From positions 106,593,142 to 106,657,141 of the forward strand of contig CM049306.1 of assembly GCA_026874595.1 (NCBI GenBank): a stretch of DNA of 64,000 nucleotides. Reading direction: 5' to 3'. This document shows positions 44,830 through 56,599 of this stretch, piece by piece. The stretch comes from Sipunculus nudus (Eukaryota > Annelida > Sipuncula > Golfingiida > Sipunculidae). The notes below the pieces were generated by a model. The model was not told where the DNA came from. It did not search any database and worked only from the letters and a program-made list of their open reading frames with translations. The stretch's first letter is position 1. Every line of letters starts with the position of its first letter. The position numbers and the translations under genes are program-made.

Positions 44830-47750
44830 CCATCACGGAGCAACCATTTATATTTCGTGGCACATGGGAACGTCAACTAAATGAAAAAGAAAATAACATT
44901 TTTTTTCGGAAAAAAGCAACATTAAGTCTTTACCTAATTGAGCAACACCAGTACAACTTTTATCGACCAATGTTTTGCATGGTATTGTGTGACCATGAGA
45001 TAGATTATTCCCGCCTTTTCAGTTTCGAAACAATAATCTTGTTCAGCATATTACTTGTTACACTATGCTCAATAAAATCTTTACCACCACACATGTAAAA
45101 TTATCGTACATTTTTTTATCATCTTGAGAAGTATTAAGTTCAAACTGCAGGAGGTCCTAAGAAAATACTGGTTATCTCAACTCCGGAAATATTAAATGAT
45201 TATATGTTTCCACTAAGCAAAATTGCCCAAGATATCTGTTAAAGATTCCAAAATGTATCACTGATTAATTCGTTTAATTTCTCAAAATGTAGATATAATT
45301 GCTTCACTTATTTTGTTATGAGGCCTATGATGTATTATTTTGATCGTCTGGAGGGTAAGAGACCACGACAAACCTTAATATTGCTGTTTGTTTACTTTAT
45401 CTGTCGCAAACTAAAATTTCATACCTCATGAAATATTAAGACATCTGATTCATATATAAATATTCATCATGTAAACGATTAATTCAAAAGAACTTGCTCT
45501 AAATTTAACAAGGAAATGAGTCAAATTACCATGCTTGTTTATAGCTATGATATGCAATATCTGAAGAAATTTATTAATCACTTATTTTTACCATTTTGCA
45601 TTTAATGTTAAAATGCTGTGCATATATACATCACATGTTCTTGTACATGTATAAAGCGGTAAACCTGCAAGCACACAAGGCTCCAGGATTACCGGTACAA
45701 TGTAAACCCTGGAATCTGTAGCACGTGTTGCCATGTCACAATTAATTAATGGTTACATAATATCTTGTCACTGGTCAGCAGTGTATTAAAAAATCAGTTT
45801 AAGGCTAATATATTCGTTTATTGGCTCACGTATTCATGTATTATTTTTCAATAATTGAAAATGTTTCTTAATTTTCTCATGATTAACATTTTCATACCGG
45901 TATTTGTCATGATATTTCGCACACACGAACTCACGTAGATACCTAGCTGTTAGTGTAGTGCTTTTATCTGTACGTCACATGTTGTGTTTTTATCTGTACG
46001 TCACGTATGGTTCTCAGATTATATATAAACTATACTTCAATATCTTTCATGCAAAGCATAACAGGAAACATATATATGACCTTACTTTTACATTCCGTCT
46101 TTCTAGACCGTAATATTCCCCGTCTAGTATATAATACATAACAGCTAGGGGCAACTGGTGAGAGAACTTGCTTTCACGCCTCGACAATCACAACCACCGG
46201 TGCTCGCTCCAGGGCGTTGCATCATCGTTTGTAAGAATGATACCGGGTGTTGGTTCATGTTTCATCATAGCTGTTGAATCTAAATGGAGCAGATTCCATG
46301 CATGGGCAATAATTATTTATAACCACCTATGCGGCCGGGTAGAAGGGTTGTACAATATTAGGATTTTTATTTCTTTGTGAACATATGCTTGTGATCCACA
46401 TTACGTGTCACGGTGCACTTGGCCCCCATTAAAAATCTCCATTAGACCTTCTCATATACCAGTGTAGGGGCTCAGGTTGGCTCATCCCCACAAAATCCTC
46501 CTGATTTACTGCGCCAACAACTTGTCTTGTGGTGGCCTCTGGCGGTGCCTAGTTTGGGCTGAATAGATTGACTGTGACTACCTGGCCGTTGTGTAATATC
46601 CACGCTCGTTATAAAATTCTGTATATATAACATTCTGACATTTAACTAAACATATAAACAGCCGTGCATTCATGCGTTCCAGTGGTGACAAACTTGTAGT
46701 CTTATGAGTTTTCCGTACATAGCTACCATCGGATGTCACTTGTTAACTTATAAAATTATTATAAAAGTATTGGTTATATGTCATCACGTAAGGTTTAACA
46801 AGGCGTTTGTCATATATGCCATGACTGACACACTGCAAAAGTATCTGCCCCGTTTTCTCCCCAAGCAGGGGCGTTAATATAGGGGAAGGGTATATATTTC
46901 CCCCATTCTTTTGGCAAGGGGTGGGTGGCCCCGGGGGGAATGTTTTGGGGCGGCTTTTTGGTGAATACGTAAAGTATTGAGATGAAGCATGACCAGTTCA
47001 CCAGAAAGGTCCAATTCATTTGTACAAATCCGACTGTTTTTTTTTCAGTTTGGTTTTGTGGTTTTCAAAAAAGTTTCAACCACATATAACTAAAGTGTCT
47101 CTATAATCCAGAGGGCTTATCTAATATAAACTGATCCCATTTAGGTTTTCCATGCTTTATTGATTTGACAATTGAATCAGTCAAATGACTAGCGTATGGT
47201 CCTTTTACGCAGGTGTCAAAGGAAAAATGTCAGAACGTCATTGGGATTCTGGTCAGTCATGTGACAGGCATGTAGGCCTTATCAAGGCCGGAGATTGGCA
47301 GAATTCCTACGTGGCCATGCAAATACCAGAGAGAGACACAACCTGAAGACCAATGGCCTCCATTAATTGGGAGGGTGTGTGGGCAGTGGGACTAAATATT
47401 GTGGAAAAAAAATTCTAGTAAAGTCAAAATGAATTCAATTTCCTCGTATTTAGAATGTCTATGCTCTATACCTACATGGATTCACCAAGATACCGTCATA
47501 TTTAAAAGACCTTAATTGTAAAAGACCTTAATCTTATTTTAAAGATACCAAAAATGCCGCTGTCGTATTTCCAAATGTTCCTACAACAGTCACGTTAGAA
47601 TACAAAGTATTGCACTATGCTAGCTGAACATCGGAAGGACACTTTAAAATGCTACTAATTTCACTGGTGATTAAACCTGGTGTTAATATGACCTGACCAT
47701 TTATTTAAAGTGATTTAACCCTGTCTTTCACTTAGACCTGTGTCTGAGGT
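44830..47750. other. Intergenic, no feature recognised
   Basis: No ORF with family resemblance, no splice-flanked exon and no tandem array is seen. Sequence near 46390-46570 is GC-richer but not identifiable. Confidence 0.5.
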
Positions 47751-47759
47751 ATTTTATTA

Positions 47760-48440
47760 ATCCCCCGCCTTAGGAGGGAGGACTACTAAAACGTCCGTCC
47801 CGCTCCATTCTTTTACCACAGATCTCTAATACCCTTGCTGCTTTCCTCACAAAATTTTACAAACCTACCCAGCACATGACTGACATGTGATTATCACCTG
47901 CAGGTGGCGCCACCTCTGTTTAATGACTTTATGCGCTCCAAAATGGTCTCTTTCAATTTCCTTTTTTTTTTGCATTTAGTTCAGATTGTTTTGTTATAAA
48001 GAACACTTTAGCCTTCAAATCATACGATAGGTTTCCTTGGAGCTAGGTGAATTCATTTAATAGTAAATTGAATTATTTTCAGACTGATGTTTCCACCGGA
48101 GTTCAAATTCTGCTAATCGTGAAATTTTCTTATTTTCCCGCCCATTCTTTCACCACATTTCTCTGAGAAACTTGCTGGGTTTTTTTCACCAAATCTTACA
48201 CACTTACTCAGCACATGCCTGACATGTGATTATCACATGCAGGCTGCTCCACCACGGTTTAGCGACTTTCTGCGCTCCAAATGTCTTTTTCAATTTCCTT
48301 CAGATAAGTCAGTAATTAAGAACACTTAAACCTTCAAATCATATGCAAGGATTCCTTGGAGCTAGGTGAATTCAATGAATACTCTTTAAAAAAGATCAGA
48401 CCCCTGCTGTAGGAGTGAGGACTACTAAAATGGTCCTCAT
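47760..48440. repeat. Tandem two-unit repeat of about 320 bp with a GGTGGCGCCACC palindrome
   Basis: Copies starting near 47811 and 48130 share ctgacatgtgattatcac, gactttctgcgctccaaatg-like and tccttggagctaggtgaatt phrases. The first copy holds GGTGGCGCCACC (about 47904); the second has a decayed form. The leader aggaggactactaaaa recurs at about 47778 and 48415. Confidence 0.7.
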
Positions 48441-48444
48441 CAGT

Positions 48445-50280
48445 CCGTCAATCCCACCCCTTCTTTTTCTTGATTGCTCTAAAACCCCTTCTGATTCCAG
48501 TTAATCGGAAAACTGAAGCCTCCAAATCATAAACACACACACCCTATAGAGCAAAGTGGATTAAATTTATACTAAATGGAATAGGAGTGTTTTTAAAATG
48601 ATGGTTTAATATGTCTTTGAATTTGCTGAAAATTCTATTTTTGGTGAAAAAAAAGATTATTACCATCTTTGGCGGACACGTGACTGCTATTTCACCGGCA
48701 GACGGTACGACCTGTGGTCGTATCCTCTCTGTGAGGTTAAATGGTATTTTCAAATTATTCATGAAGTAGCCTGGAATTGTCAACTATATCATTCATATAC
48801 CTTGGTCATATCTATTCCTGGAGCAAGAGAAATAAAAAGCATGCGACTTAAATATGCATTTAAACAGAAATAAAATTCATATGAATGATTTAATGTATTC
48901 CTAGGCTCATGGGCGTCGAAAACTGGGGGACAAGGGGGGGGGGGGGCACCCCACCCCCCACTTTTTACCCTGGGGGACAACATATATATTGTTCCCCTCA
49001 CTTTTAGTTACCTTTAGAGAATTCCCAAACAGTACTCTTATAACAATTTTGATTGATTTTGTACATTATTTTTGAAACGACCCTTTTTTTGTTTTCTTTC
49101 TTTTTAATCCACCCCCAAAACGGATAATTAATTAACCATATGCTTAATTTAATACATTTATTTATAAAATTAGGCTAGACCTGGCGTGAGACATCCGCAC
49201 GAGAGTAGGCCTAGATGTGACGACAGCACTGGTCAGGAGTCTCAGGACACGGCGGGCGCTTTACAAGTTCAATACAACGGTAGCTGTTGTCAAACAGAAT
49301 TGTTGCTTAGGAATATTAGGAAAAAGGGCAGTAGGGAGAACCGGAATTCCCATTATTTTCACTCAAAAGTTTTATATAATCAAATAGTCCGACATAAATG
49401 CCAAAACGCCGGCATTTTTAAATAGATCTACTTATGCATGGCATGCAAAAATAATAAGGTCGTGTACAAATGGCATGATGGTTACACCCTGTACGTTACC
49501 CCTGCGTTTATAGTCTGGAAAACTCCTGAAGAACATATCCTCTCAACAATCAAAGATCGTGGCCAATCATCTGCTTATGATATCCCATTTGTAAGCACTA
49601 AAACTGTTGCTCAAGGAAAAATTCCCGCCATAAAATCACATGAATGAAAGCACACAGGCGTGTAGTATGCTGGATACGAGTCTCTGCATGATTGGCTCTC
49701 TGTCTGGGAGTGCTAGACAGGGCGTCTTTATGCAAATATGCTATTTCTCGTCAATGAACGAAATAACTGTATTTGGCACCTCTGCATATATATACTTTCA
49801 AAATTGTCAAGCACTAAAATACTAATGAAAAATAATAACACCAACATAATTTTCGTAATTCTTTCAGGATAATGAAGGGATATATGTTTAGTTTCCACTC
49901 GTTTGATAAAATACATTCCATCGAATTTGCGGAGGAAATGTCGTTATGTTATCAGGAACGTCCGTGGTTAAAATTTCGGGTATAACCGTTCATGCACTAT
50001 ATATATATCTACGGATCATAATAATTATTTGAGCTCGACGGCTTTAAATTATCCTTTCAGACGATTTAGGACATCTGATAATTGAGTTATTATAAGACAA
50101 TTAAGAGAATGTAAAACAAATTGGACCAAAATGGCTGATTTTTTTATAAAGAAGTATCAAAGAGTAATCTGAATATTATACAGATAACAAGCATATTTAT
50201 AATAAAAAGTACTGTTTTTACTGCCAAATTATGTTGTCTTAAATAGCACTTTGTAGTATTTTGCCATGCTAAATTATCTG
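48445..50280. other. Intergenic, low information
   Basis: G and C runs (around 48928-48960 and 50288-50335) and AT-rich sequence. No gene or element ends recognised. Confidence 0.45.
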
Positions 50281-50439
50281 TAGCTCAAGCCCCCCCCCCC
50301 TCCCCACCCCCAGCCCCCCACCCTATACCCCCTGAACCCCCTTTTTACATACTTTTTATCTGCCGTTATGCTGTGAAATAAATTCTGGCGTGAGCCCTAA
50401 TATATAGAGGCTATATACACAATATATGTATGTATGTAT

Positions 50440-50543
<104 letters not shown>

Positions 50544-50569
50544 CGCCCCCCCCCCAACCTTTGCAGACC

Positions 50570-51015
50570 ATTCGCCGCTATAATTATTTTTCTATTATCG
50601 CCATCTATGGGTCTATTTAAGCTGAAATATATCTCATTATTGCTGAAGCTTACGGCCTGAAATTTTGCACCGTCATAGATTGTGGATAGATTTATCACAT
50701 ACGTAAGACAGGTGGCGCCACTGGTAATGGTATTGCTGCCACAAGAAAAATCACAAATATCTCAGGACTAATTCAACAGATTTGCTCCAATTTTGTTTCT
50801 ATGGAAAGCTCTTGGGCAGTTTTATCATATACTGAACTCTGGTGGCGCCACCTATAATTGTTTTTCCGTTATGGCGATGTACGCTTTAATTTAGGTAAAT
50901 GTCACACTTATCGCAGGAATGGTTTACCTATTGGTCTGAAATATGGCACAGACATTGATCATGGAAAGATTCATCGCATATATAAGATGGTTGGCGCCAT
51001 TGATAATTGTTTTGT
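50570..51015. repeat. Tandem-unit repeat with GGTGGCGCC palindromes
   Basis: Three to four units of about 135 bp each end in a form of ggtggcgccacc: caggtggcgccactggtaat (50710), tggtggcgccacctataatt (50839) and ttggcgccattgataatt (50991). Each is preceded by tttatca(c/t)ata. Confidence 0.7.
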
Positions 51016-51623
51016 ATGCCTGCTCTTCTTGTTTAGTTGCATCCTTACATCCATCCACTTTTTACTGTTGGTCTCCTAGGTCCCGGATATTTTCCAGACA
51101 AATAAATTACACTGTATCAGCAGATAACCAACTCAATAAACTCGACATTACTTAATGCAACAAGGTAACAAGGTAAGCCTGCATAATCAGCAGTGTTTTC
51201 ACCAAGTATATTGCCTAAGAAAATAAAGATATCACTTCTGAAATAATTCAGTATGAACTGATCGATTGTTAATAAAAGCACCGACATGTGGCCTGATCAC
51301 CCCCTTATCAAAATAAAACGGCACATTAAAAACCTGTTGATTACATTTTTCAGTGGTGTCACCTACACCCAGTATCAAGGCCTCTAAATAAGTTAGAAGT
51401 GGCGAAAAAAAGTTGCAATGTTTATAAATCAATATTATTATGTTTCATAAAAAGGACTGCATTGCTTATCATGGGACACTGTCTAAACAAATGTAAATAT
51501 TACTTTTTTTTTTTCAAGATCAACGAAATAACTCTGACACTTAATAACAAGAGTTGATCAAACCACCATTGGGCTGAAAATGAAATTTATGAAACCAAGA
51601 CACAACGGGTCCGAATTCACACA

Positions 51624-53308
51624 TTATGTTTGGGCTACATGCCACTTATCAAGGTTGCGCCCGAATACAAGGTGGCAGGATCTACGCGCGGACCAACCAG
51701 TGCTTCTTGGCTTGGGGAGTTTACAGATAATCTTCCCCCGTGAAAAGGTTGCTTCATCGACAGGATTTGGAATGAAGCTGGTTTCCTCAGAATCAACTTT
51801 TCCAGGGATCTTTTTCAAGAAGAACCCTTCAAACTAATCATTTTCAACTATATCAACTCGGGCTTGTATTTCACAGTGCGCAAATTTCCTGCCACTTTAA
51901 CAACCACAAAATCGCCTTCAATAACATCACTGTCTTGAAACATTTCGTTATCTGTGGATTCATCATATTCCATTTCTGATTCTTGGTTTGAACTAGTGTC
52001 GTCATCAACTTTGTCTTTTGTCACTTGTTTTCTGCTCTTCTGCTCTCTGCTCTTACTGAAAACAGTCTTTCTAGCAGTTGTCTTAGACTTCTTCTTGCGT
52101 CGTTGCGCTAAGGCATCAGCAATTGAATTTTGAATAGGTGTGTCAGTGAGGACCTTTTTGCTGCCTTTCTTTCGGGTTCTAATTGTCTTTTTTTTTCTGG
52201 ACCCAGCTTTTGGAACATGAATAATATCAGACGGCGACACGTATGCCTCATCAAAAGCATGTGTGGTCGATTTTTCGGCTGCTATGGGAGTGTTCTGGAT
52301 GGTTAATCCTGATGATGTTGACACTATTGGAGTTTTCTGGCTGGTTGTTCCTGGTGATGTTGATGCCATTGGTGTGTTTTGCTTAGTTGTTCTTGTTGTC
52401 GATGGCCCGATTGGCAGAAAAACCAACACATCCCGACCAGGGCTATCCGGCTGATCTTTGACAATGCGATTGGGATCCTCGTTTAGGTCAGCTGAGACAG
52501 CTTGGTTGGCTTCATCAGCTAGCTCACGATCAGTTGTTACCACTGGAGCAAAGTCTAAATCTGTAAAAACATCCCTGTTGAATGGGGAAATGCCTGTGCT
52601 GCGAAAACCAGGTAGAATGTTAACAACCACGTGTGCATCATTCACTAGTGACGCGATTACATATATGGTGACAGTTTTTCCAGGATTTGAGCGCATCCAT
52701 TGCTCGATTATAAACCTTCTTAAAAGGTCCATATATAGCCTTGTCTAGAGGCTGAAGGCGATGTGACGTGTGAGGCGGTAAAGTTACCATCACTATTCCG
52801 TTGTCTCTAGTCAGGTCAACAGCTTGAAGAGAAATGTGTGAACCCGATGGAACTAGCTGGGGTATACCTCTGATGAAATGATCCCGATAATTTACGCGGG
52901 GAAGTATACACATGTGTGGAATCACAATGCCAGAGGTCCCAATAGAATACACCACGATAACCAGTTCTCCTCGTTCCCCGGATGTTAGAGAGCCCACCTG
53001 CTTCTGACCTTTCTCTGTAACAACATTGAAGGATGATTCTCTGGATTTTGGACAGTAGTACACCCTGTTTCATCTAAATTGTAGATGTCCTCCGGTTTAA
53101 AACCATACTTGTCCATGACGGCTGCAAGGTTGTCGTAGAACTGATTGACAAATTGACGATTAAATGTGCAGTGGCTCTGGCAAAAGATGTTGCCTCTGGA
53201 CATGTAATAGCATGATTGTTTCTGGACTTGAATCCTGCCCACCAGTCTGGTCCCCTCGTTTATTGGTCTCCCAGTTGTCCGGAACTTCAAACTTATTTTT
53301 AACTGCAA
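51624..53308 (-). pseudogene. Broken Tigger/jerky-type (DDE_1, pogo group) transposase
   Basis: On the minus strand the pieces follow the DDE_1 transposase order: FNRQFVNQFYDNLAAVMDKY then IYNLDETGC with the first catalytic Asp (near 53074), KGQKQVGSLTSGERGELV, MCILPRVNYRDHFIRGIP, TLPPHTSHRLQPLD with the last Asp, PGFRSTGISPFNRDVF, and a C-terminal GKIICKLPKPRSTGWSARRS. Frames change near 53050, 52690 and 51860, and an in-frame stop lies near 51835. About 45 residues expected between PSGSH and ISLQAVDL, including the second catalytic Asp, are deleted (near 52838). The copy cannot be active. Terminal repeats were not found. Confidence 0.85.
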
Positions 53309-54069
53309 TAAATTATCATGACCTGCAACTTTTTTTCAGTTTGAGTTAATTCACTGCTGTTACATTTTCTGTTTATGTAGAATGATCGTCAAGCCGACGA
53401 TTTCCTTGTGCATTTCTATCAATATTTCTGATTACATGGTCAACTGTATTTTTGTGACCACTTTCAAAATTTTTATGTCCCGTAGATGAGTAAAGACTTT
53501 AAAAATGATCAGCCCATGAATCAACAATTTCGCGTGTATTCCTAAAATATTTACCATTAAACACCTCTGCTTTACAAAACGCCACAGTTTATTTACAAGC
53601 AAAACTGATTTTTGATCTACTAGTATTTTTTTAAAGATTTCTCGCTCTCTCTGCGCCAGAAATCTGCACTTGTAGCTTTGTATTTGGAGAAAAAATCATT
53701 ATCTCGTGACCTTGCTATGGGCGCCCCTCATTTACACGGCATTTACGCATGAGATCAAACAGTGGCATAAGTTCATCGCGCCATGATGGATTTAAGTAGC
53801 GGTTGAAACGACGGATCGGTAGGGTTTCCTTCGCAGTACGTTTAATAATCGTTATGAATACTACCCATTTAAATGTTTTTTTTTCTACAGAACACAACAG
53901 ATGGTTTATTCAATGAATTTAATCGAGATTCTCGAGGTTTGATATATCGCTCTTTGGTTCCATGAGAGCTAAGTTTAACTCAGTTTAAGACATGACGGGT
54001 ATGATTTGGTATACACACATATGCTGCATATACTGAAGACAGGGTTCAACTAACCGGTAAGTGATCAGA

Positions 54070-54840
54070 CATATTAATCAAAGGTTCATCTCTTATTTTA
54101 ACATTACTGATTTATCTTTAAAAGTTTCCGAAATAAGAATATGGCTAATCAACGGTATAGATCAAAAGCTAAGTGTGGTCCAAATCGAGGTCTAGTGTAT
54201 CAGGGCTAAACAAACCTGTATCAGTCATGAACCTATGTTATGCTTGAAACCTATTTTGATTGGGAGACCAACACAAATCGCAGTTAAAATCTCCCATAAA
54301 CATAACATCTTCTATGGTATAATATTCATTATATATGTCATGTAAAGTTTGCACCCAGCCACAGAAGAATTCGTCGCTATAATTTGAGGACGGCATAAAA
54401 ACACTGAAGATGAACTATTTTGCATTATCATGCATATTAACAGAAATACCAACGATCCTGTCAAAATCATCATTTAGATGGATTTGTGAGGAAACTGATT
54501 TCTGCAGCTTTTTTATGCCAAATAATACCAACACCACCTTTACCCGTCTGTAGGGATCTAATGTGTTCAGTGACCTATCCGTTAGACTGCATGTCTGGGC
54601 ACAGGTATGAGTATGGGCCCATACTCAATGTGTTTACGGTTTCTAAGCCATTTATTGCTGGAAACGAGTGCCTGTGTCCTACAATATGTAGCCTATCCCT
54701 GGGCCATAAAAACGACTTTCCAATTAAAACAGAAGAACGCTCATCCATCTCAACTTTGGCGGCCACTCTGTTTGACAGTTTGCTGCACAACATTCGTATA
54801 TGAGAAACACTAACACCATGCATTTCAAACAAGAAAATTG
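54070..54840 (-). pseudogene. Relic of a LINE-type AP endonuclease domain
   Basis: Minus-strand fragments in order read GKGGVGIIWHKKAAEISFL, DDFDRIVGISVNMHDNAK, FIFSVFMPSSNYSDEFFCGW and VMFMGDFNCDL. The GDFN motif and the preceding PSS...W pattern are typical of endonuclease/exonuclease/phosphatase domains of non-LTR retrotransposons. Stops and frame changes interrupt it and no reverse transcriptase follows. Confidence 0.65.
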
Positions 54841-54944
54841 TATGGTTTTAGTTCTCCATCGACGTAACTGTTTATGTTTCCGATGTAATAGTCTTTTTCC
54901 TGAAAGACTCTTCTGCATTCACTGATTACGGTCTTAATTACGGT

Positions 54945-54946
<2 letters not shown>

Positions 54947-55010
<64 letters not shown>
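54947..55010. repeat. (TA)n microsatellite
   Basis: About 32 TA dinucleotides without interruption. Confidence 0.95.
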
Positions 55011-55011
<1 letters not shown>

Positions 55012-55019
55012 CGTTATTT

Positions 55020-56400
55020 GAACAACAGAAAAATACATGCCTCAATAAGTGCATGTAGTGTTGTTACTTAATTGTAACTCTTAAGTAGAAGATGGTCAGC
55101 ACACATGTAAAAGAACTGAAATGGATTAACTATTATATGTCACTGAATCTGTCAAAGGATACTACATCTATTTTTCATGTAGAGCTTCTGATAGTGAATT
55201 CCATAATATAGGTTTTCATAGATAAATTATTTTTGCAGAAATTAAGTTCGAACTATAGCCAGTTGGAGTTAAAAAGATATAAAGGTCGTCTGACCTGAGG
55301 TAATTAAAGTACATAAACACAAGAAATATTGGAAGTGAATAATACTCATTGATTGTTACTTGCGTATACCATTTTCAGATTTATATTATTATTGAAAATG
55401 CAGCTTTTTGACATAAAGCCTGGCCATCTAGCTCCAGTGACAGTAGCTGGGTATTTAGAGGTGATTTTAAATACCCAAGAATCAAGAAACCGGAAGCTTT
55501 CATATAGTCTCTTGGTGTATTCTGGGGTAAACTTTAAAAATGAGGCAAAGCAAGCGTCTAGTGAAAGTACAAATAGCTTGCATAGATTGTTTAACAGTTT
55601 TTGGCCATCTATACCATCATATTACAGAACAATCACAGGGTTTGGAGACTTCACTTCTGCACAGAAACAAAATTGAAAAGAGAGATAGTAAAAAACATGA
55701 GAGAAATGTGTAAGTATATAATTCCTTTACTGTTTAGATTTATTTTAGAAATTTTCAGAGTCTGACACTCTTTACATTTACATTACGAACAATGTCTTGC
55801 TAAGCTTTTGTTCTTTCTTCACAAAATTTCAACAAATACAACAACACTAGTTTCTCTTAAGGTCAATAGGAACCTTTAGAACTGATAATAAATATATATT
55901 ATTATATAAGATATATATCTATATTTACATAACAGACAAGAACTTTCTTGTTTTTCTTCTTTCTTTTCGATATGGGAATAACATTACCATGACCGCGCAT
56001 AGAGAAACATGAAATTTTTTTTTTACCTAAAACGCCATATCTCATATCTATGTGTCTGCATACTCAATTAAAATAACATAAAATAAATTTGAGTTAACAA
56101 ACATAACACTTGCCAGTAGTTGGCTGGTATAAGTGTTAGCAGAATTTTAGGTGGGGCCCCTTTGCGCCCCCTATGAATACGCCCCTGACAGACTTTCAAG
56201 CCATGTACTTAATCACTATATAATATACCCAGGTTCTGTGGAATGAAGTAAACCAATCTGCAGCCTTGGAAAACACAGAGATATATCTTTATGAAATTCA
56301 TATATCCAACCATTCTGATTCTTTATTATTATTTTAATGATTATTATGATTATTTATCCTAATAACTGTTGACTTCCCGTTATTTTTTCAATTTACAGTC
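55020..56400. other. Intergenic, no gene recognised
   Basis: A 107-codon plus-strand ORF at 55353-55676 shows no domain and no relatives I recognise. The rest is AT-rich. Confidence 0.45.
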
Positions 56401-56436
56401 TGTGAGCCTTCAGGTTTCAAAAGTCATTGAAACTGA

Positions 56437-56584
56437 TATAAAGCGCGAAACTGCGTATAGCAGCCCAATTGCCGGTAGTTTCTGCCATCTCTCGAGTACA
56501 TGCTGAACTAACGCGACGGTCAAAGGTCATGGCCCTCCAGATAGTGCAAACATTCAAGATGCTGTGATGTTGTGGTTACACAAG
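56437..56584 (+). promoter_or_regulatory. Candidate promoter and 5' UTR exon of the P450 gene
   Basis: TATAAAG at 56437-56443 is followed by a GC-richer stretch that ends in CACAAG|GTAAGG at 56584/56585, a good donor. It contains a short upstream frame beginning atggccctccag. It is the only gene-start-like site on the plus strand before the P450 coding exons, but the link is by position only. Confidence 0.35.
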
Positions 56585-56599
56585 GTAAGGTGTCAGTCA

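Noticed and set aside
44611-44884. Lys/Glu-rich ORFs
   Set aside because: Translation of a purine-rich low-complexity tract.
55353-55676. 107-codon plus-strand ORF
   Set aside because: No family resemblance and AT-rich composition; length is within chance for this sequence.
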